Source of the DNA: Pseudomonas sp. 14P_8.1_Bac3
GTDB lineage: Bacteria > Pseudomonadota > Gammaproteobacteria > Pseudomonadales > Pseudomonadaceae
Assembly: GCF_025466085.1 (NCBI RefSeq)
Contig: NZ_JANLOD010000041.1
Span: 78,354-142,353, forward strand
Direction: 5' to 3'
Length of the DNA: 64,000 nucleotides
The first letter of the stretch is position 1. Each line of letters begins with the position of its first letter. The translations under genes were made by a program, and so were the position numbers. This document shows, piece after piece, positions 22,467-31,933 of this stretch. Under the pieces are notes generated by a model that ran no database searches, was not told the DNA's origin, and saw nothing but the letters and a program-made list of their open reading frames with translations.

Positions 22467-24080
22467 TCATCGACCCACTGGCTGTTTCGGGTGGTATCGA
22501 TCACTCACGCTACTGTCTATCGGCTCCTCCCCTCGAACCGACTGGGCCACCGCTTCGATAATGGCGGCCCAGATTTCCGGCCTTGTCAGGACAGGCATTT
22601 CCTTTGCCAGTACGTTGCTCAGCTTCCCTTCGTTCTGCTCTATGGATCGCAAGAGCCGATCAGCCTGCGGATCAGGCATCTCAACGATTTCCTTGATTGC
22701 CTGCCTGGCTCTAATGTGACTGCGTAAATACCGCGACTCTTCGCGCATTTGTTCGGTGATGGTGCGGCGAATGACGTTAGACATGAAAACAACGTGTGGC
22801 CCCAGGTTCGGATAGCGCCACACCGGGCGAGCCTGATCCTGGCCTGCGAACTCGATATTCGAGACCACGCCGTCAGGGTATTGCGTACGAGTACTGGCGA
22901 AGGCTACCTGGTCTCGTATGCCCTGCATGAGCGGTTTTGAAACCTGATCCAGTACGCTGTCATAAAGACGCCGCTCAGCAGAGTCGTCGGTGATAACCGC
23001 TGAAATCGGAAGAATCACCGGGTCTGGGATGGCCCCGTCACGACGCAGAATGTCGTTGATCAAGAAGCGATGGACCCGACCGTTACCGTCGGCCAGAGGA
23101 TGGATATAGACAAAAGCGAACGCGGCTACAGCACTGCGCATGACCGGGGACTGCCCTTGAGTACGATTCAGAAAGACGCGAATGCCTTCCAGCATCCGCT
23201 CCAAATCGCTCTCCGGGGGAGCGACATAATGGACGATCTCCTGATAGCGCACCGTTTCGCCGACGAACACCGGTGATTGCCGAATTCCCAGACGTGTCAG
23301 TGTGGTCACTGCGCCAAGGATTTCTTCTTGCATCTCAGCCAGTGCAGCATCGGTGAGTGGCAGTTCGCCCTGACCGGTTCGCCGCGCCAACACATCGGCG
23401 AAACGCTGGATACGCGTAGAACGATCCGCCTCCCCTTCAATGGCGAAGCTGGCTTTGCTTTCCCTGAGTGTCATCCATGCGGCGGCGCGCAGCAGAAGCG
23501 CTTCGCCAAACTCTGCGGTCAGTTGACCAAAGAGGTGAGGCACGTTGAGGTCCGCTGCCGAATTGACCGCGGCTGTCTTGACGACGGTTGGGCAGAAGTC
23601 GCTCGAGCCAGGCAAGTTGTCATTCACTCGCCAACGCGGCACCTTCACCGCCGCTTCGGGTGAAGCCGCCACCATCAGCTCGGCGTTGATGGCATCCACA
23701 TACTTGCCGCCTATAGGTTCTGGCGCTTGCAACGGCTCGCCCGTGAGCCACTCAAACAAGAACGCTGACCTGCGGGCATATTGGCCAGTAGGCTCCTCAT
23801 TCAACCAGCCTTGTACCGGTGCAGGCCCCACCTTGCTAAACAGCCTGCTCAAGAATTCAAAGTGCGGGACTTCGTGTCGTAGGTGAAATTGCAGATGGGA
23901 TGAAAAGTCCGGATCGGGGCGCATGTTTTCCGGATAGGTTTCAAGACGAAACCCGTCTTCGACCTGAGTTGACCGTCGGCTACCGACCTGACTTAACACG
24001 GGTAGCCGTGCCATCGGCCGCACGTCGAATGTCGTTGCTAGCCAGGCAGCGCCGATGGGGTCTACGGGAAACTCGCTCAC
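22467..24080 (-). CDS. Fic-domain protein (class II, N-terminal inhibitory helix), probable AMP-transferase
   Basis: The product has 537 residues. The Fic motif is H327-PLADGNGR, with the catalytic His and the anion-binding G-N-G-R. The inhibitory motif (S/T)-x3-E-(G/N) is present upstream as S211-FAIEG, in KASFAIEGE, so this is a class II Fic protein kept off until the Glu is displaced. The N-terminal ~200 residues carry no domain I recognise; the C-terminal ~100 are helical (VIRRTITEQMREESRYLRSH) and may form a winged helix. Targets are unknown. The gene is monocistronic, preceded by a repeat-rich A+T-rich region. Confidence 0.88.
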   Translation of the reverse strand: MSEFPVDPIGAAWLATTFDVRPMARLPVLSQVGSRRSTQVEDGFRLETYPENMRPDPDFSSHLQFHLRHEVPHFEFLSRLFSKVGPAPVQGWLNEEPTGQYARRSAFLFEWLTGEPLQAPEPIGGKYVDAINAELMVAASPEAAVKVPRWRVNDNLPGSSDFCPTVVKTAAVNSAADLNVPHLFGQLTAEFGEALLLRAAAWMTLRESKASFAIEGEADRSTRIQRFADVLARRTGQGELPLTDAALAEMQEEILGAVTTLTRLGIRQSPVFVGETVRYQEIVHYVAPPESDLERMLEGIRVFLNRTQGQSPVMRSAVAAFAFVYIHPLADGNGRVHRFLINDILRRDGAIPDPVILPISAVITDDSAERRLYDSVLDQVSKPLMQGIRDQVAFASTRTQYPDGVVSNIEFAGQDQARPVWRYPNLGPHVVFMSNVIRRTITEQMREESRYLRSHIRARQAIKEIVEMPDPQADRLLRSIEQNEGKLSNVLAKEMPVLTRPEIWAAIIEAVAQSVRGEEPIDSSVSDRYHPKQPVGR

Positions 24081-24155
24081 GCCACACTCCTTTCAAAACT
24101 TCGGCTAAAGCAAACCGCCGCAAATGAAGAGTAACGATCAAAAACAGGTTCCGCT

Positions 24156-24322
24156 GCATAAAAATGATTATTTTTCGGAGCTAATGCGCAAAAACGAACA
24201 TTCAGAGCACCTCGGATTGAGCTCGCGAAGGAATTGGCCACCTTCGAACTGCATCCAACGCATAAAAACGATTTCATTTGCTCAAGAACGATCATAAATC
24301 TGGCTTTTTGCACAAAACCGTT
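24156..24322. repeat. Five direct repeats of GCryAAAAACGAT-type motif (candidate operators)
   Basis: Copies lie at 24156-24168, 24186-24198, 24260-24272, 24280-24292 and 24310-24322, with consensus near GC(A/G)(T/C)AAAAACGAT. Starts are 30, 74, 20 and 30 bases apart. They fill the gap between fic and the DeoR-type regulator. A related sequence occurs in the promoter region of the D-threonate-type operon (28583-28627). The simplest reading is binding sites of the neighbouring DeoR-family protein. Confidence 0.6.
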
Positions 24323-24338
24323 TCGAAACCGGGCGATC

Positions 24339-25115
24339 TCACGGAGTCGTCACAACGGTTTCCACAGTGATCTGTTTCAGCGCATAAAACGGCGCCAGTG
24401 CCGCGTCATCGGCGGTGGCCCCGGTAATCAACCGCCACTCGCGCTCAATCGGCGTCCAGTGCTGTTGCCGCGCGCGGCCGAGTTTGTCGGTGTCGGCGAG
24501 CACCACAATCTGCGCCGCCCGTTTGATGATGCATTCCTTCAAATAAGCCTGCTGCGCGCTCGCCTCGCACAAGCCGAACTCCGCGACCACGCCATCCGCC
24601 CCCAAAAACGCCTTGTCGACGCTCAGCCGGCTCAACGTCAGTTCCGCCAACGGCCCCAATGTGCTCATGCTCGAACCGCGCAAATCGCCGCCGATCAAGG
24701 TCAGTCGAATGCCCGGCGCGTTGGCCAGGGTCATGACGGCGAGCAGGTTGTTGGTGACCACGTGCACGTCTTGTCGCGAGCACAGGTGATGGGCCAGCGC
24801 GGCGCAGGTGGTGCCGCCGTCGAGCAGCACGGTATCGCCGTCCAGGACGTGAGCCGCCGCCGCTTGGGCGATGGCTTCTTTTTGTTCCCACTGGGAGGTC
24901 TTGCGTTCTTCGAGGGAGGCTTCCGGTTCATGCACGCCGACCACGGCGGTGGCGCCGCCGTAGGTGCGCACCAGGTGGCGCTGTTTGGCGAGCATGGTCA
25001 GGTCGCGTCGCACCGTGGCTTCGGAGACGCCGAGCGCCGCGCTCAATTGCTCGACGTTGGCATCGCCAATGCGTACGAGGTCGAGGATGGCGCGGTGGCG
25101 TTCGGAGGCTTTCAT
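24339..25115 (-). CDS. DeoR/GlpR-family transcriptional regulator
   Basis: The product has 258 residues. The N-terminal helix-turn-helix is MKASERHRAILDLVRIGDANVEQLSAALGVSEATVRRDLTMLAKQ, and the sugar-phosphate-binding DeoR C domain follows, with DGDTVLLDGGTTCAALAHHL and ADTDKLGR. Members of the family bind a phosphorylated sugar or sugar acid and lose DNA affinity. As the last gene of the operon with permease, kinase and PdxA2, it very likely controls that operon, with a four-carbon acid phosphate as inducer. The ATG at 25115 was preferred over one five codons earlier. Confidence 0.9.
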   Translation of the reverse strand: MKASERHRAILDLVRIGDANVEQLSAALGVSEATVRRDLTMLAKQRHLVRTYGGATAVVGVHEPEASLEERKTSQWEQKEAIAQAAAAHVLDGDTVLLDGGTTCAALAHHLCSRQDVHVVTNNLLAVMTLANAPGIRLTLIGGDLRGSSMSTLGPLAELTLSRLSVDKAFLGADGVVAEFGLCEASAQQAYLKECIIKRAAQIVVLADTDKLGRARQQHWTPIEREWRLITGATADDAALAPFYALKQITVETVVTTP

Positions 25116-25171
25116 GGGCGGGTCTCGCACGGTGGACGGTGGTCGATCTTACACGACAGCGCCGCTGCGAC

Positions 25172-26182
25172 TCATCCCCGTCGCGTGGCCAGTTCCGCGC
25201 CCTGACGCAATGCTTCGAGCAGGCTGCGTTCATCGGCGATGCCCTTGCCGGCGATGTCGAACGCGGTGCCGTGATCGACCGAGGTGCGGATCACGTCGAG
25301 GCCGACGGTCACGTTCACGCCTGCTTCCAGGCCGAGCACTTTGACCGGGCCGTGGCCCTGGTCGTGATACATCGCCACCACCAGATCGAAGTCGCCGCGG
25401 CCGGCGCGGAAGAACAGCGTGTCGGCAGGCAGCGGACCAGTCACGTCGAGGCCGCGTTCCTGCAGCAGCTTCACCGCCGGGATGATTTTTTCTTCCTCTT
25501 CGCCATAACCGAACAGGCCATTTTCACCGGCATGCGGGTTGATCCCGCACACGCCAATGCGCGGTCTAGCGATGCCGGCCTTTATCAACGTTGCGTTGCC
25601 GCGCTCGATGGTGCGCTGGACCAGGCCCGGTTCGATCTTGCGGATCGCGTCGATGATGCCGATGTGCGTGGTCACGTGAATCACCCGCAACTGCGGCGCC
25701 ACCAGCATCATCGACACTTCGTCGACGTGGGTCAGGTGCGCGAGCATTTCGGTGTGGCCGGGGTACTTGTGGCCACCGGCGTGCAGCGCTTCCTTGTTCA
25801 GCGGCGCGGTGCAGATCGCGTCGATCTGGCTGGCCTCGGCGAGTTGCACGGCGCGGGCGATGTACTGATACGCGGCGTCGCCAGCGATGGGCGATAGCTC
25901 GCCGAACGGCAGGTCGTCGGGGATCAGGTCGAGGTCGATGCAGTCGATGATGCCGGCTTCGTATTTCGCCTCGGACGCGTCCTTGATGCGGCGCACCTTG
26001 GCACTGCCGCCGACGATGACATTGGCCTGCTCCAATCGACGAGCGTCACCAATCACCAGCGGCCGGCATTGTTGATAGACGACGTCGTGGGTCAGGCTCT
26101 TGACGATGATTTCCGGACCGACACCCGAGGCGTCGCCCATGGTGATGCCGATGATGGGGAGGTAGTTGCTCATAGTGTTCAT
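25172..26182 (-). CDS. pdxA2: PdxA2: D-threonate/D-erythronate 4-phosphate dehydrogenase family
   Basis: The product has 336 residues and follows the PdxA family: GITMGDASGVGPEIIVKSL, ICTAPLNKEALHAGGHKYPGHTEML, and YHDQGHGPVKVLG with metal-binding His. The context (kinase of the DUF1537 family plus permease) points to the catabolic paralogue PdxA2, which oxidises a 4-phospho-four-carbon acid and leads to dihydroxyacetone phosphate, rather than to the vitamin B6 enzyme. The start at 26182 overlaps the kinase stop by four bases (ATGA); an ATG three codons later is possible. Confidence 0.88.
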   Translation of the reverse strand: MNTMSNYLPIIGITMGDASGVGPEIIVKSLTHDVVYQQCRPLVIGDARRLEQANVIVGGSAKVRRIKDASEAKYEAGIIDCIDLDLIPDDLPFGELSPIAGDAAYQYIARAVQLAEASQIDAICTAPLNKEALHAGGHKYPGHTEMLAHLTHVDEVSMMLVAPQLRVIHVTTHIGIIDAIRKIEPGLVQRTIERGNATLIKAGIARPRIGVCGINPHAGENGLFGYGEEEEKIIPAVKLLQERGLDVTGPLPADTLFFRAGRGDFDLVVAMYHDQGHGPVKVLGLEAGVNVTVGLDVIRTSVDHGTAFDIAGKGIADERSLLEALRQGAELATRRG

Positions 26183-27459
26183 TCGAGTCCTTGGATTCGT
26201 GTGCGTTGGGGCGGGGAGCGATCGGCGCTTTCGCTCAGGTGTTGCCAGGCTGCATACAACGCGTGATCGGTGCCGAACGCGCCAGCCTTGGTCACGATGC
26301 CCGGGCGATGACCTTGGCGGGACACGGTCGGTCGGGCGAACGCGACCCCGGCTTCGATTTCGGTCAGCAGTTGCAGGCTGTCGATGCCGACGGTGGTCAG
26401 GATCGCCCGTGCGGTTTCGCCACCGGTGGCGATCAGGCCGCCGACCTTGGCGAAGTGCGGTTCGACCAGCACGGCCAGACTGCTTGAAAGGTGCGCGCCT
26501 TCTTGCGGATCGAACGCATCATCACGACCGATGCGCAGGAGCAAATCACTCCAGCCATCGAGTTGCTCGCCAATGCGCGCCTGCCAGGTCGCCCACTCTG
26601 CATGGGCGCTGCCTTGACGCAGGACTTCTGGCGGGACCACCAGTTCGCTGACCCCGCCGCGCTCCTTGAGCAGCGCGCATTGCCGCTCGCAGACGCCGGA
26701 CAAGCTGCCGACGAGGATCAGAATCGGCGCCTGGCTTTTTTCCTGCGCCGTCGGTTCGATGCTCGTGAACCGAGCTTCGGTGAACGCGGCAAGGCCGGCA
26801 ATTTCCCGGGCCAAACCACCGGAGCCGATCCAGAACAACGGCTGATCCAGCGACGCGGTGAGGCGAGCGAGGGTCAGTAGATCGTCCTCGGTTTGCGCAT
26901 CGACAATCAGCGCCTGAGTACCTCTGCGGGCCACCTCGGCAATGCGTTGCGCCAAGACTTGTTCGTTGCCGCGCAAGGTGTCGAGGTCCAGCTTGGCGGT
27001 GCTCAGGCCAGCGGCACTGAGCATCGCTTCGACGTCGGCCGGGCGGTCGGCGTTTTCCAGTTTCCAGGTGTCGGTGGTTTCCAGCGGCTGGCCGTTCACG
27101 AACACCCGACCGCCACGCAACGTACGCCCGGTGGCCGGGAACGCCGGGGCGACGATGGCCAGACCGGCCAAGGGTTGCAGGGCGGCGACTTCGGCCGCCC
27201 AGTTGCCACGCAACGTCGAATCGATTTTCTTGTACAGGCGTTGCCCCGGTTGATGCAGCGCCTTGAACGCGGCAACGGTACGCTCGGCGGCGTGCGCCGG
27301 CGAGAGACGACGGGTGTCCGTATCCGCGGCGATCACTTGCGCATCCGCCTGGTCATTCAGCGGATCAAGGCTGACCACCGTTTGCATCCCGGCGCTGGCA
27401 AAGCCGATGGCGCAATCCGCCGCGCCGGACAGGTCGTCAGCGATGATCAGGATCCTCAT
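26179..27459 (-). CDS. dtnK: Four-carbon acid sugar kinase (DUF1537 family, DtnK/DenK-like)
   Basis: The product has 426 residues. The N-terminal domain opens [24 protein letters not shown], the signature of the family, and includes [14 protein letters not shown]. The C-terminal nucleotide-binding domain includes [34 protein letters not shown]. The enzyme phosphorylates D-threonate, D-erythronate or a related acid; sequence alone does not separate these. It overlaps both neighbours by four bases, a tightly coupled catabolic operon. Confidence 0.88.
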   Translation of the reverse strand: MRILIIADDLSGAADCAIGFASAGMQTVVSLDPLNDQADAQVIAADTDTRRLSPAHAAERTVAAFKALHQPGQRLYKKIDSTLRGNWAAEVAALQPLAGLAIVAPAFPATGRTLRGGRVFVNGQPLETTDTWKLENADRPADVEAMLSAAGLSTAKLDLDTLRGNEQVLAQRIAEVARRGTQALIVDAQTEDDLLTLARLTASLDQPLFWIGSGGLAREIAGLAAFTEARFTSIEPTAQEKSQAPILILVGSLSGVCERQCALLKERGGVSELVVPPEVLRQGSAHAEWATWQARIGEQLDGWSDLLLRIGRDDAFDPQEGAHLSSSLAVLVEPHFAKVGGLIATGGETARAILTTVGIDSLQLLTEIEAGVAFARPTVSRQGHRPGIVTKAGAFGTDHALYAAWQHLSESADRSPPQRTRIQGLE

Positions 27460-28469
27460 CGCAACGCCTCCTGCTTCACCGGTTCGATCCCCGGCTTGGG
27501 AATAACGACCGGTTCGCGCGGCTGAAAGCGTTTAGCGACCGCGGCGGTCAGCAGCGGCGCGAGGATCGCGGTGACCACCACGCAAGCGGCGACCAGGATC
27601 GTCGCGCTCTTGGCGGCTTCGGCATACACCGGGTTGGCGGCTGCGATCAGTGCTGGAACCGCCGCGGCGTTACCCGCGGTGGTCGCGGCGGCCACCCCGG
27701 CGACGCCGGTGCCACCAGTCAAGCGGTCGGCGAAGAACAACGGAATGCCGGTCAGTACCACCACCGCCACACCCATGCCGAGACCCAGCAAACCGGCCTG
27801 CCAGACGTTATGCAGGTCAAGACTGGCGCCAAGGGCCAAGGCGAAAAACGGGATCATCACTGGAACGGCCTTGGCCAGGAAGTCGCGCATGTCGCGATCG
27901 AGATTACCCAGCAACATGCCCAGCGCCAGCGGCAGGATGCTGCCCACCAGCGTCGGCCACGGGAACGCCGACAGACCGGCAATGCCCAGGGTGACCATGG
28001 TCAAAAAGGGACCCGACTCCAGCGACATCACCGAGTACGCCCCGACATCTTCCGAACGACCGTACTGCCCCATCAGCGCCATGTACAAACCGCCGTTGGT
28101 GTCGTTCATCGCGGCGACCACCGCCAGCGTCGAGATGCCGGCAAACAGGCCTGACGACACCGGCGCCTCGCCGAGGAAATGCCCGAGGATGATGCCCATG
28201 AGCACGGCGATGCCGACTTTGGTGATGAGCAGCGTACCGCCCTTCTTCAGCAGGTAAGGCGTGGCCTTGATGTTGATGCTCGCGCCCATGCACACGTAGA
28301 ACACCGCGAGGATCGGCAGCGCCCCGGTGAACAAGGCATTGGTGAATGAGCCGAAAAATTTGGGTGTGTCGGGCGCAAAGGTTGCCACCAGCGAACCGAT
28401 CAGCAGGGGCACGATCATCATGCCGCCAGGGATGCGTTCTATGGTGCGCTTGATAGGAATCTGGGCCAC
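27456..28469 (-). CDS. 2-keto-3-deoxygluconate permease family (KdgT-like) transporter
   Basis: The product has 337 residues with about ten membrane segments. The start [31 protein letters not shown] and [19 protein letters not shown] are typical of KdgT. In this context the likely substrate is a four-carbon sugar acid such as D-threonate rather than KDG. First gene of the operon; GGAGA precedes the ATG. It runs KdgT-like, kinase, PdxA2, DeoR. Confidence 0.88.
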   Translation of the reverse strand: MAQIPIKRTIERIPGGMMIVPLLIGSLVATFAPDTPKFFGSFTNALFTGALPILAVFYVCMGASINIKATPYLLKKGGTLLITKVGIAVLMGIILGHFLGEAPVSSGLFAGISTLAVVAAMNDTNGGLYMALMGQYGRSEDVGAYSVMSLESGPFLTMVTLGIAGLSAFPWPTLVGSILPLALGMLLGNLDRDMRDFLAKAVPVMIPFFALALGASLDLHNVWQAGLLGLGMGVAVVVLTGIPLFFADRLTGGTGVAGVAAATTAGNAAAVPALIAAANPVYAEAAKSATILVAACVVVTAILAPLLTAAVAKRFQPREPVVIPKPGIEPVKQEALR

Positions 28470-28582
28470 GAGGGTCTCCTTTTATAATTGTTGGGTAAGA
28501 CGTGTTTCTACCTCGAAACTGACTGAACTGGTCACGATAGTGATTGACTCAGTCAAATTATCTTATGCCAGGCCTTCAAATT

Positions 28583-28627
28583 GCGCAAACCAATCATTAG
28601 AAATGCTCGTTTTGATCATTTTTGCGC
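28583..28627. promoter_or_regulatory. Inverted pair of GCGCAAA...AT motifs in the operon promoter region
   Basis: GCGCAAACCAATCAT at 28583-28597 faces ATCATTTTTGCGC at 28615-28627, whose complement GCGCAAAAATGAT matches the repeats at 24156-24322. It lies about 115-160 bases upstream of the permease ATG. Probable binding site of the operon's DeoR regulator. Confidence 0.5.
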
Positions 28628-28686
28628 AGACGGCGGACAGTCGAATGACGTCATTACCGCGACCTAGAGCCCCGCAGCGCCCACAA

Positions 28687-28713
28687 AAAAGCCCCGAACC
28701 AGTCGGGGCTTTT
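28687..28713 (-). terminator. Terminator of the OprD-family porin gene
   Basis: AAAAGCCCCGA pairs with TCGGGGCTTTT, with A and T runs on both sides; it lies about 45 bases past the porin stop. Confidence 0.9.
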
Positions 28714-28755
28714 CTGCCTCAGCCTTGAATCAGGCCTCGATACGGCAACCGATCA

Positions 28756-30042
28756 TCAGAAAATGTTGATCGGGTAGTCTACGAACACACGGATTTCGTT
28801 ACCGCTGACGTTGTACTCGCTGGATTTCTGCGCCACGCGCAGGATCGAGCTGCGCAGTTTCACGCTCAGGTCTTTGGCCGGGCCGCTCTGCACGACGTAC
28901 TTGAACTGGTTGAAGATTTCGCGCTCGGTGCCGCCTTCGCTGGTGGACGTGGTGATGTTGTCACCGCGCACGTAAGCGACGTTGTAGCTCAGGCCCGGCA
29001 CGCCGAATGCGCTGAAGTCCAGACCGTAGCCCAACTGCCAGCTGCGTTCGTCTTCGGCGTTGAAGTCGGACCAGTAGGAGTTCGCCAGGTAGATGGTGTT
29101 GCCACCGTCACCGACGCGACCTTGATCCTTCTGGTAGCCGCCGTAGGCGTAGCCGAAGTTGCTGTCGCCGGTGCTGCGCTGGTGAGCGACGGTGAACGAG
29201 TGCGGGCCGGTGGCGAAGGTGGCTGCCAGGCTCCAGATCTTGTTGTCGTCGCCCGTCGCACCGCTTTCGCGGACGTAGGAGTTGTCCAGCTTGGTGCGGT
29301 AGCCGTTGAAGTCCAGGGTCAGGGACTGATCCTTGTTGATCGGGAACACGTAGTTGGCGTTCACGTATTGCTTCTTCAACACGTCTTCAACGTCGGAGGC
29401 GTACAGCGCTGCCTTGAACTGTTCGGTGAACTGGTAGCTACCGCCCAATACGTTGATCGACTTCAGGCCACCACTGTCACGGCCTTCGGCGCTTTTGCGC
29501 GATTCGGCGGTGAAGCGACCGGCGTTCAGCTCCAGGCCCTTGATCTCTTTGGAGGTGATCAGGGTGCCGGTGTAGCTTTCCGGCAGCAGGCGCACGTTGT
29601 CGTAGCTCAGCACCGGCAGGGACGGCATCTGGTCGCCGTAGGTCAGCGTGGTGCTGGACAGACGGAATTTGACTGCCGCGCCACCTTTGGACAGGTCGTC
29701 AGCCGCGTTACCGCTGTCACCCTTTTTGAAGAAGTCGATGCCTTGCGCGCCGGTGCGACCCTTGCCGCCATCCAGACGCAGTGCGTACAGACCAAACGCG
29801 TCCACACCCACACCGACAGTGCCTTGGGTGAAGCCGGACGAGAACGTACCGATGGCCGCCTGGCCCCACTCGGCTTTGTCCGGTCGGCCATCTTTGTAGT
29901 CACGATTGATATAGGCGTTGCGCAGCAGCACTTTGAGGCTGCTGTCTTCAACAAAACCTTTGGATTCGGCCTGGTCGTTAGCCATGGCCTGTGTAGCGCT
30001 CAACATCCCCAGAGCGATCAGGCTGATTCGCTTATTCAACAT
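28756..30042 (-). CDS. OprD-family outer-membrane porin
   Basis: The product has 428 residues with a signal peptide MLNKRISLIALGMLSATQAMA cleaved before NDQAES. The mature start GFVEDSSLKVLLRNAYINRDYKDG is the OprD hallmark. Alternating beta-strand sequence continues to a terminal Phe (FVDYPINIF), the assembly signal for the outer membrane. It forms a substrate-specific 18-stranded channel. Lying next to the D-threonate-type operon, it may serve the uptake of that sugar acid (OpdK-like group), but that is inference from position. Confidence 0.92.
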   Translation of the reverse strand: MLNKRISLIALGMLSATQAMANDQAESKGFVEDSSLKVLLRNAYINRDYKDGRPDKAEWGQAAIGTFSSGFTQGTVGVGVDAFGLYALRLDGGKGRTGAQGIDFFKKGDSGNAADDLSKGGAAVKFRLSSTTLTYGDQMPSLPVLSYDNVRLLPESYTGTLITSKEIKGLELNAGRFTAESRKSAEGRDSGGLKSINVLGGSYQFTEQFKAALYASDVEDVLKKQYVNANYVFPINKDQSLTLDFNGYRTKLDNSYVRESGATGDDNKIWSLAATFATGPHSFTVAHQRSTGDSNFGYAYGGYQKDQGRVGDGGNTIYLANSYWSDFNAEDERSWQLGYGLDFSAFGVPGLSYNVAYVRGDNITTSTSEGGTEREIFNQFKYVVQSGPAKDLSVKLRSSILRVAQKSSEYNVSGNEIRVFVDYPINIF

Positions 30043-30130
30043 TTTGTTCTTTTCCTTATTACGGGTTGATACGCGCTGTGTCGAACGGCTGAATCGGCGC
30101 TATCGCACTCTTTTTTCAACCCGAAACAAA

Positions 30131-30163
30131 AAGGCCCGCCCACGAAAAATCGTGGCGGGCCTT
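30131..30163. terminator. Strong hairpin upstream of the porin gene
   Basis: AAGGCCCGCC-CACGA pairs with TCGTGGCGGGCCTT (one bulged base) around AAAA, with A/T runs on both sides. It probably insulates the porin promoter from transcription of the small gene at 30364-30576. Confidence 0.8.
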
Positions 30164-30315
30164 CTTATTATTTTTGAGTCATGGCGGTTGGCCACAGGCG
30201 TTGGGGCGAATCCTAGTCGCGCCCAGAACCCGGTGTCAATTTCATGAATCGTCTGAAGATAGGCGAAAAACGTCTAAACGATGGCGCGGTGTGGGCTGCT
30301 GACGGGCTAAAAAAA

Positions 30316-30338
30316 AGCGCCGCCATCCCGGCAGCGCT
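30316..30338 (-). terminator. Terminator of the small gene
   Basis: AGCGC-C-GCC pairs with GGC-A-GCGCT; on the minus strand the stem is followed by a run of eight T. Confidence 0.75.
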
Positions 30339-30363
30339 CTTATCAATCCATTGTTGTTCTTTT

Positions 30364-30576
30364 TTATCCTTCCATCAGATCCCACAACGCGTCCAGTTCC
30401 GCCTCGCTGAATAAACCAGCGGGATAGCGCTCGATCATCATCCGGCGCGGATCAGGTTCCCTGATCTGACGCGTTCCATTGGACTTCAACCAGTGCGCAA
30501 GAATCTGAAGCGATTCGCTGTTGACTGCCAGGGGATGCAATGCCCGCTCGTTCACCACGTTCACTTCGGCGTTCAT
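30364..30576 (-). CDS. Small hypothetical protein
   Basis: The product has 70 residues starting MNAEVNVVNERALHPLAVNSES, then ILAHWLKSNGTRQIREPDPRRMMIERYPAGLFSEAELDALWDLMEG. The frame is open to a TTG at 30618, but the ATG at 30576 has GGGAGAGAG upstream. The composition and the terminator just downstream suggest a real gene. I recognise no family. Confidence 0.6.
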   Translation of the reverse strand: MNAEVNVVNERALHPLAVNSESLQILAHWLKSNGTRQIREPDPRRMMIERYPAGLFSEAELDALWDLMEG

Positions 30577-30718
30577 TTCCGCGCTCTCTCCCGGTTCGTG
30601 AGCGGCTAACTTATCCAAGGTTTATGACAGAACATCGAAGTCCTCCCCCTCCCTGTTTCACACCAAAAGGGATACAAGAGCTGTGCCAATGTGTCGCAAC
30701 GGTCGACGAGTGGATACA

Positions 30719-30752
30719 AAAAAGCCCGCAGTCCTGATGGGCTGCGGGCTTC
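30719..30752 (-). terminator. Terminator of the aguBA operon
   Basis: AAGCCCGCAG pairs with CTGCGGGCTT; on the minus strand it is followed by TTTTTTG. It lies 70 bases past the aguA stop. Confidence 0.8.
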
Positions 30753-30821
30753 TTGCGAGGCGTGCGGGAAAAATCCCGGCTTGACCGATTTTTCAATCAA
30801 CTCAGGCTGTTACAACTGCAC

Positions 30822-31928
30822 TCACTCTTTGTGCGGCGCGGGCTGCTGTTGGGTAAGGCAGTGGATATTGCCGCCGCCCAGTAACAGTTCGCGTCCCGGC
30901 ACCATGACCACTTCGTGCTGCGGGAACAGGTTCTGCAAAATCTCCTTGGCCGGGCCATCCAGCGGGTCGTCGAAGCTCGGCGCGATGATGCCGCCGTTGA
31001 CGATCAGGAAGTTCACGTAAGAGCCGGCCAGACGCACCGACGGGTTGCGCTCCTGGGTGCCGTCCACCGGGTCGACACCGGCGCATTCCTCTTCGGTTGC
31101 ATACAGCGGGCCCGGAATCGGCATCTTGTGCACCGTGAATGGGCGACCCTTGGCGTCGGTGCTGCTTTCCAGCACGTTCATCGCGGCCTGGCAGCGCGGG
31201 TAGTTCGGGTCTTGCGGGTCATCGGTCCAGGCCAGCAACACTTCACCCGGACGCACGTAGCAGCAGAAGTTATCCACATGGCCGTCGGTTTCGTCGTTGA
31301 ACAGGCCATCCGGCAACCAGATGACTTTGTCCACGGCCAGATTGTCTTTGAGTACCGCTTCAATTTCCGACCGGTTCAGGTGCGGGTTGCGATTGCGGTT
31401 GAGCAGGCATTCTTCGGTGGTGATCACGGTGCCTTCGCCATCGACGTGGATCGAGCCGCCTTCCAGCACGAAACCTTCGGTGCGATAACGCTGGCTGCGC
31501 TCGATCTCGAGGATCTTGCCGCCGACCTGCGAATCACGATTCCACGGCGAGTACAGGCCGCCGTCAAAACCACCCCACGCGTTGAAGTCCCAGTTCACCC
31601 CACGGACTTCGCCACTGTTGTTGATCACGAACGTCGGGCCGGTGTCGCGGACCCAGGCGTCGTCGCTGGACATCTCGACCACGCGGATATTCGGCACGTC
31701 GAGACGCGCGCGGGCGTTTTCATACTGGCCGGCGGATACGGCCACGGTCACCGGCTCGAAACGGGCGATGGCCTTGGCCACGGCGACGTGGGCGGCTTGC
31801 GCCGGTTTGCCGCCCAGGCGCCAGTTGTCCGGGCGCTCGGGCCAGACCATCCAGGTCTGGGTTTGGGGTGCCCATTCGGCCGGCATGTAGAAGCCGTCGG
31901 CGCGGGGCGTGCTGTTTAACGTGGTCAT
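30822..31928 (-). CDS. aguA: Agmatine deiminase
   Basis: The product has 368 residues, the normal length. Family motifs are visible: [48 protein letters not shown], and the catalytic Cys357 in [11 protein letters not shown]. It hydrolyses agmatine to N-carbamoylputrescine and ammonia in the cytoplasm. The ATG at 31928 ([12 protein letters not shown]) gives the family start and has a ribosome site; upstream extension is into aguB. Second gene of the operon, five bases after aguB. Confidence 0.96.
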   Translation of the reverse strand: MTTLNSTPRADGFYMPAEWAPQTQTWMVWPERPDNWRLGGKPAQAAHVAVAKAIARFEPVTVAVSAGQYENARARLDVPNIRVVEMSSDDAWVRDTGPTFVINNSGEVRGVNWDFNAWGGFDGGLYSPWNRDSQVGGKILEIERSQRYRTEGFVLEGGSIHVDGEGTVITTEECLLNRNRNPHLNRSEIEAVLKDNLAVDKVIWLPDGLFNDETDGHVDNFCCYVRPGEVLLAWTDDPQDPNYPRCQAAMNVLESSTDAKGRPFTVHKMPIPGPLYATEEECAGVDPVDGTQERNPSVRLAGSYVNFLIVNGGIIAPSFDDPLDGPAKEILQNLFPQHEVVMVPGRELLLGGGNIHCLTQQQPAPHKE

Positions 31929-31933
31929 GACGA

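Noticed and set aside
30606..30800. Small frames on the minus strand between aguA and the small hypothetical gene
   Set aside because: They run through the aguBA terminator hairpin and have no ribosome site or conserved features.
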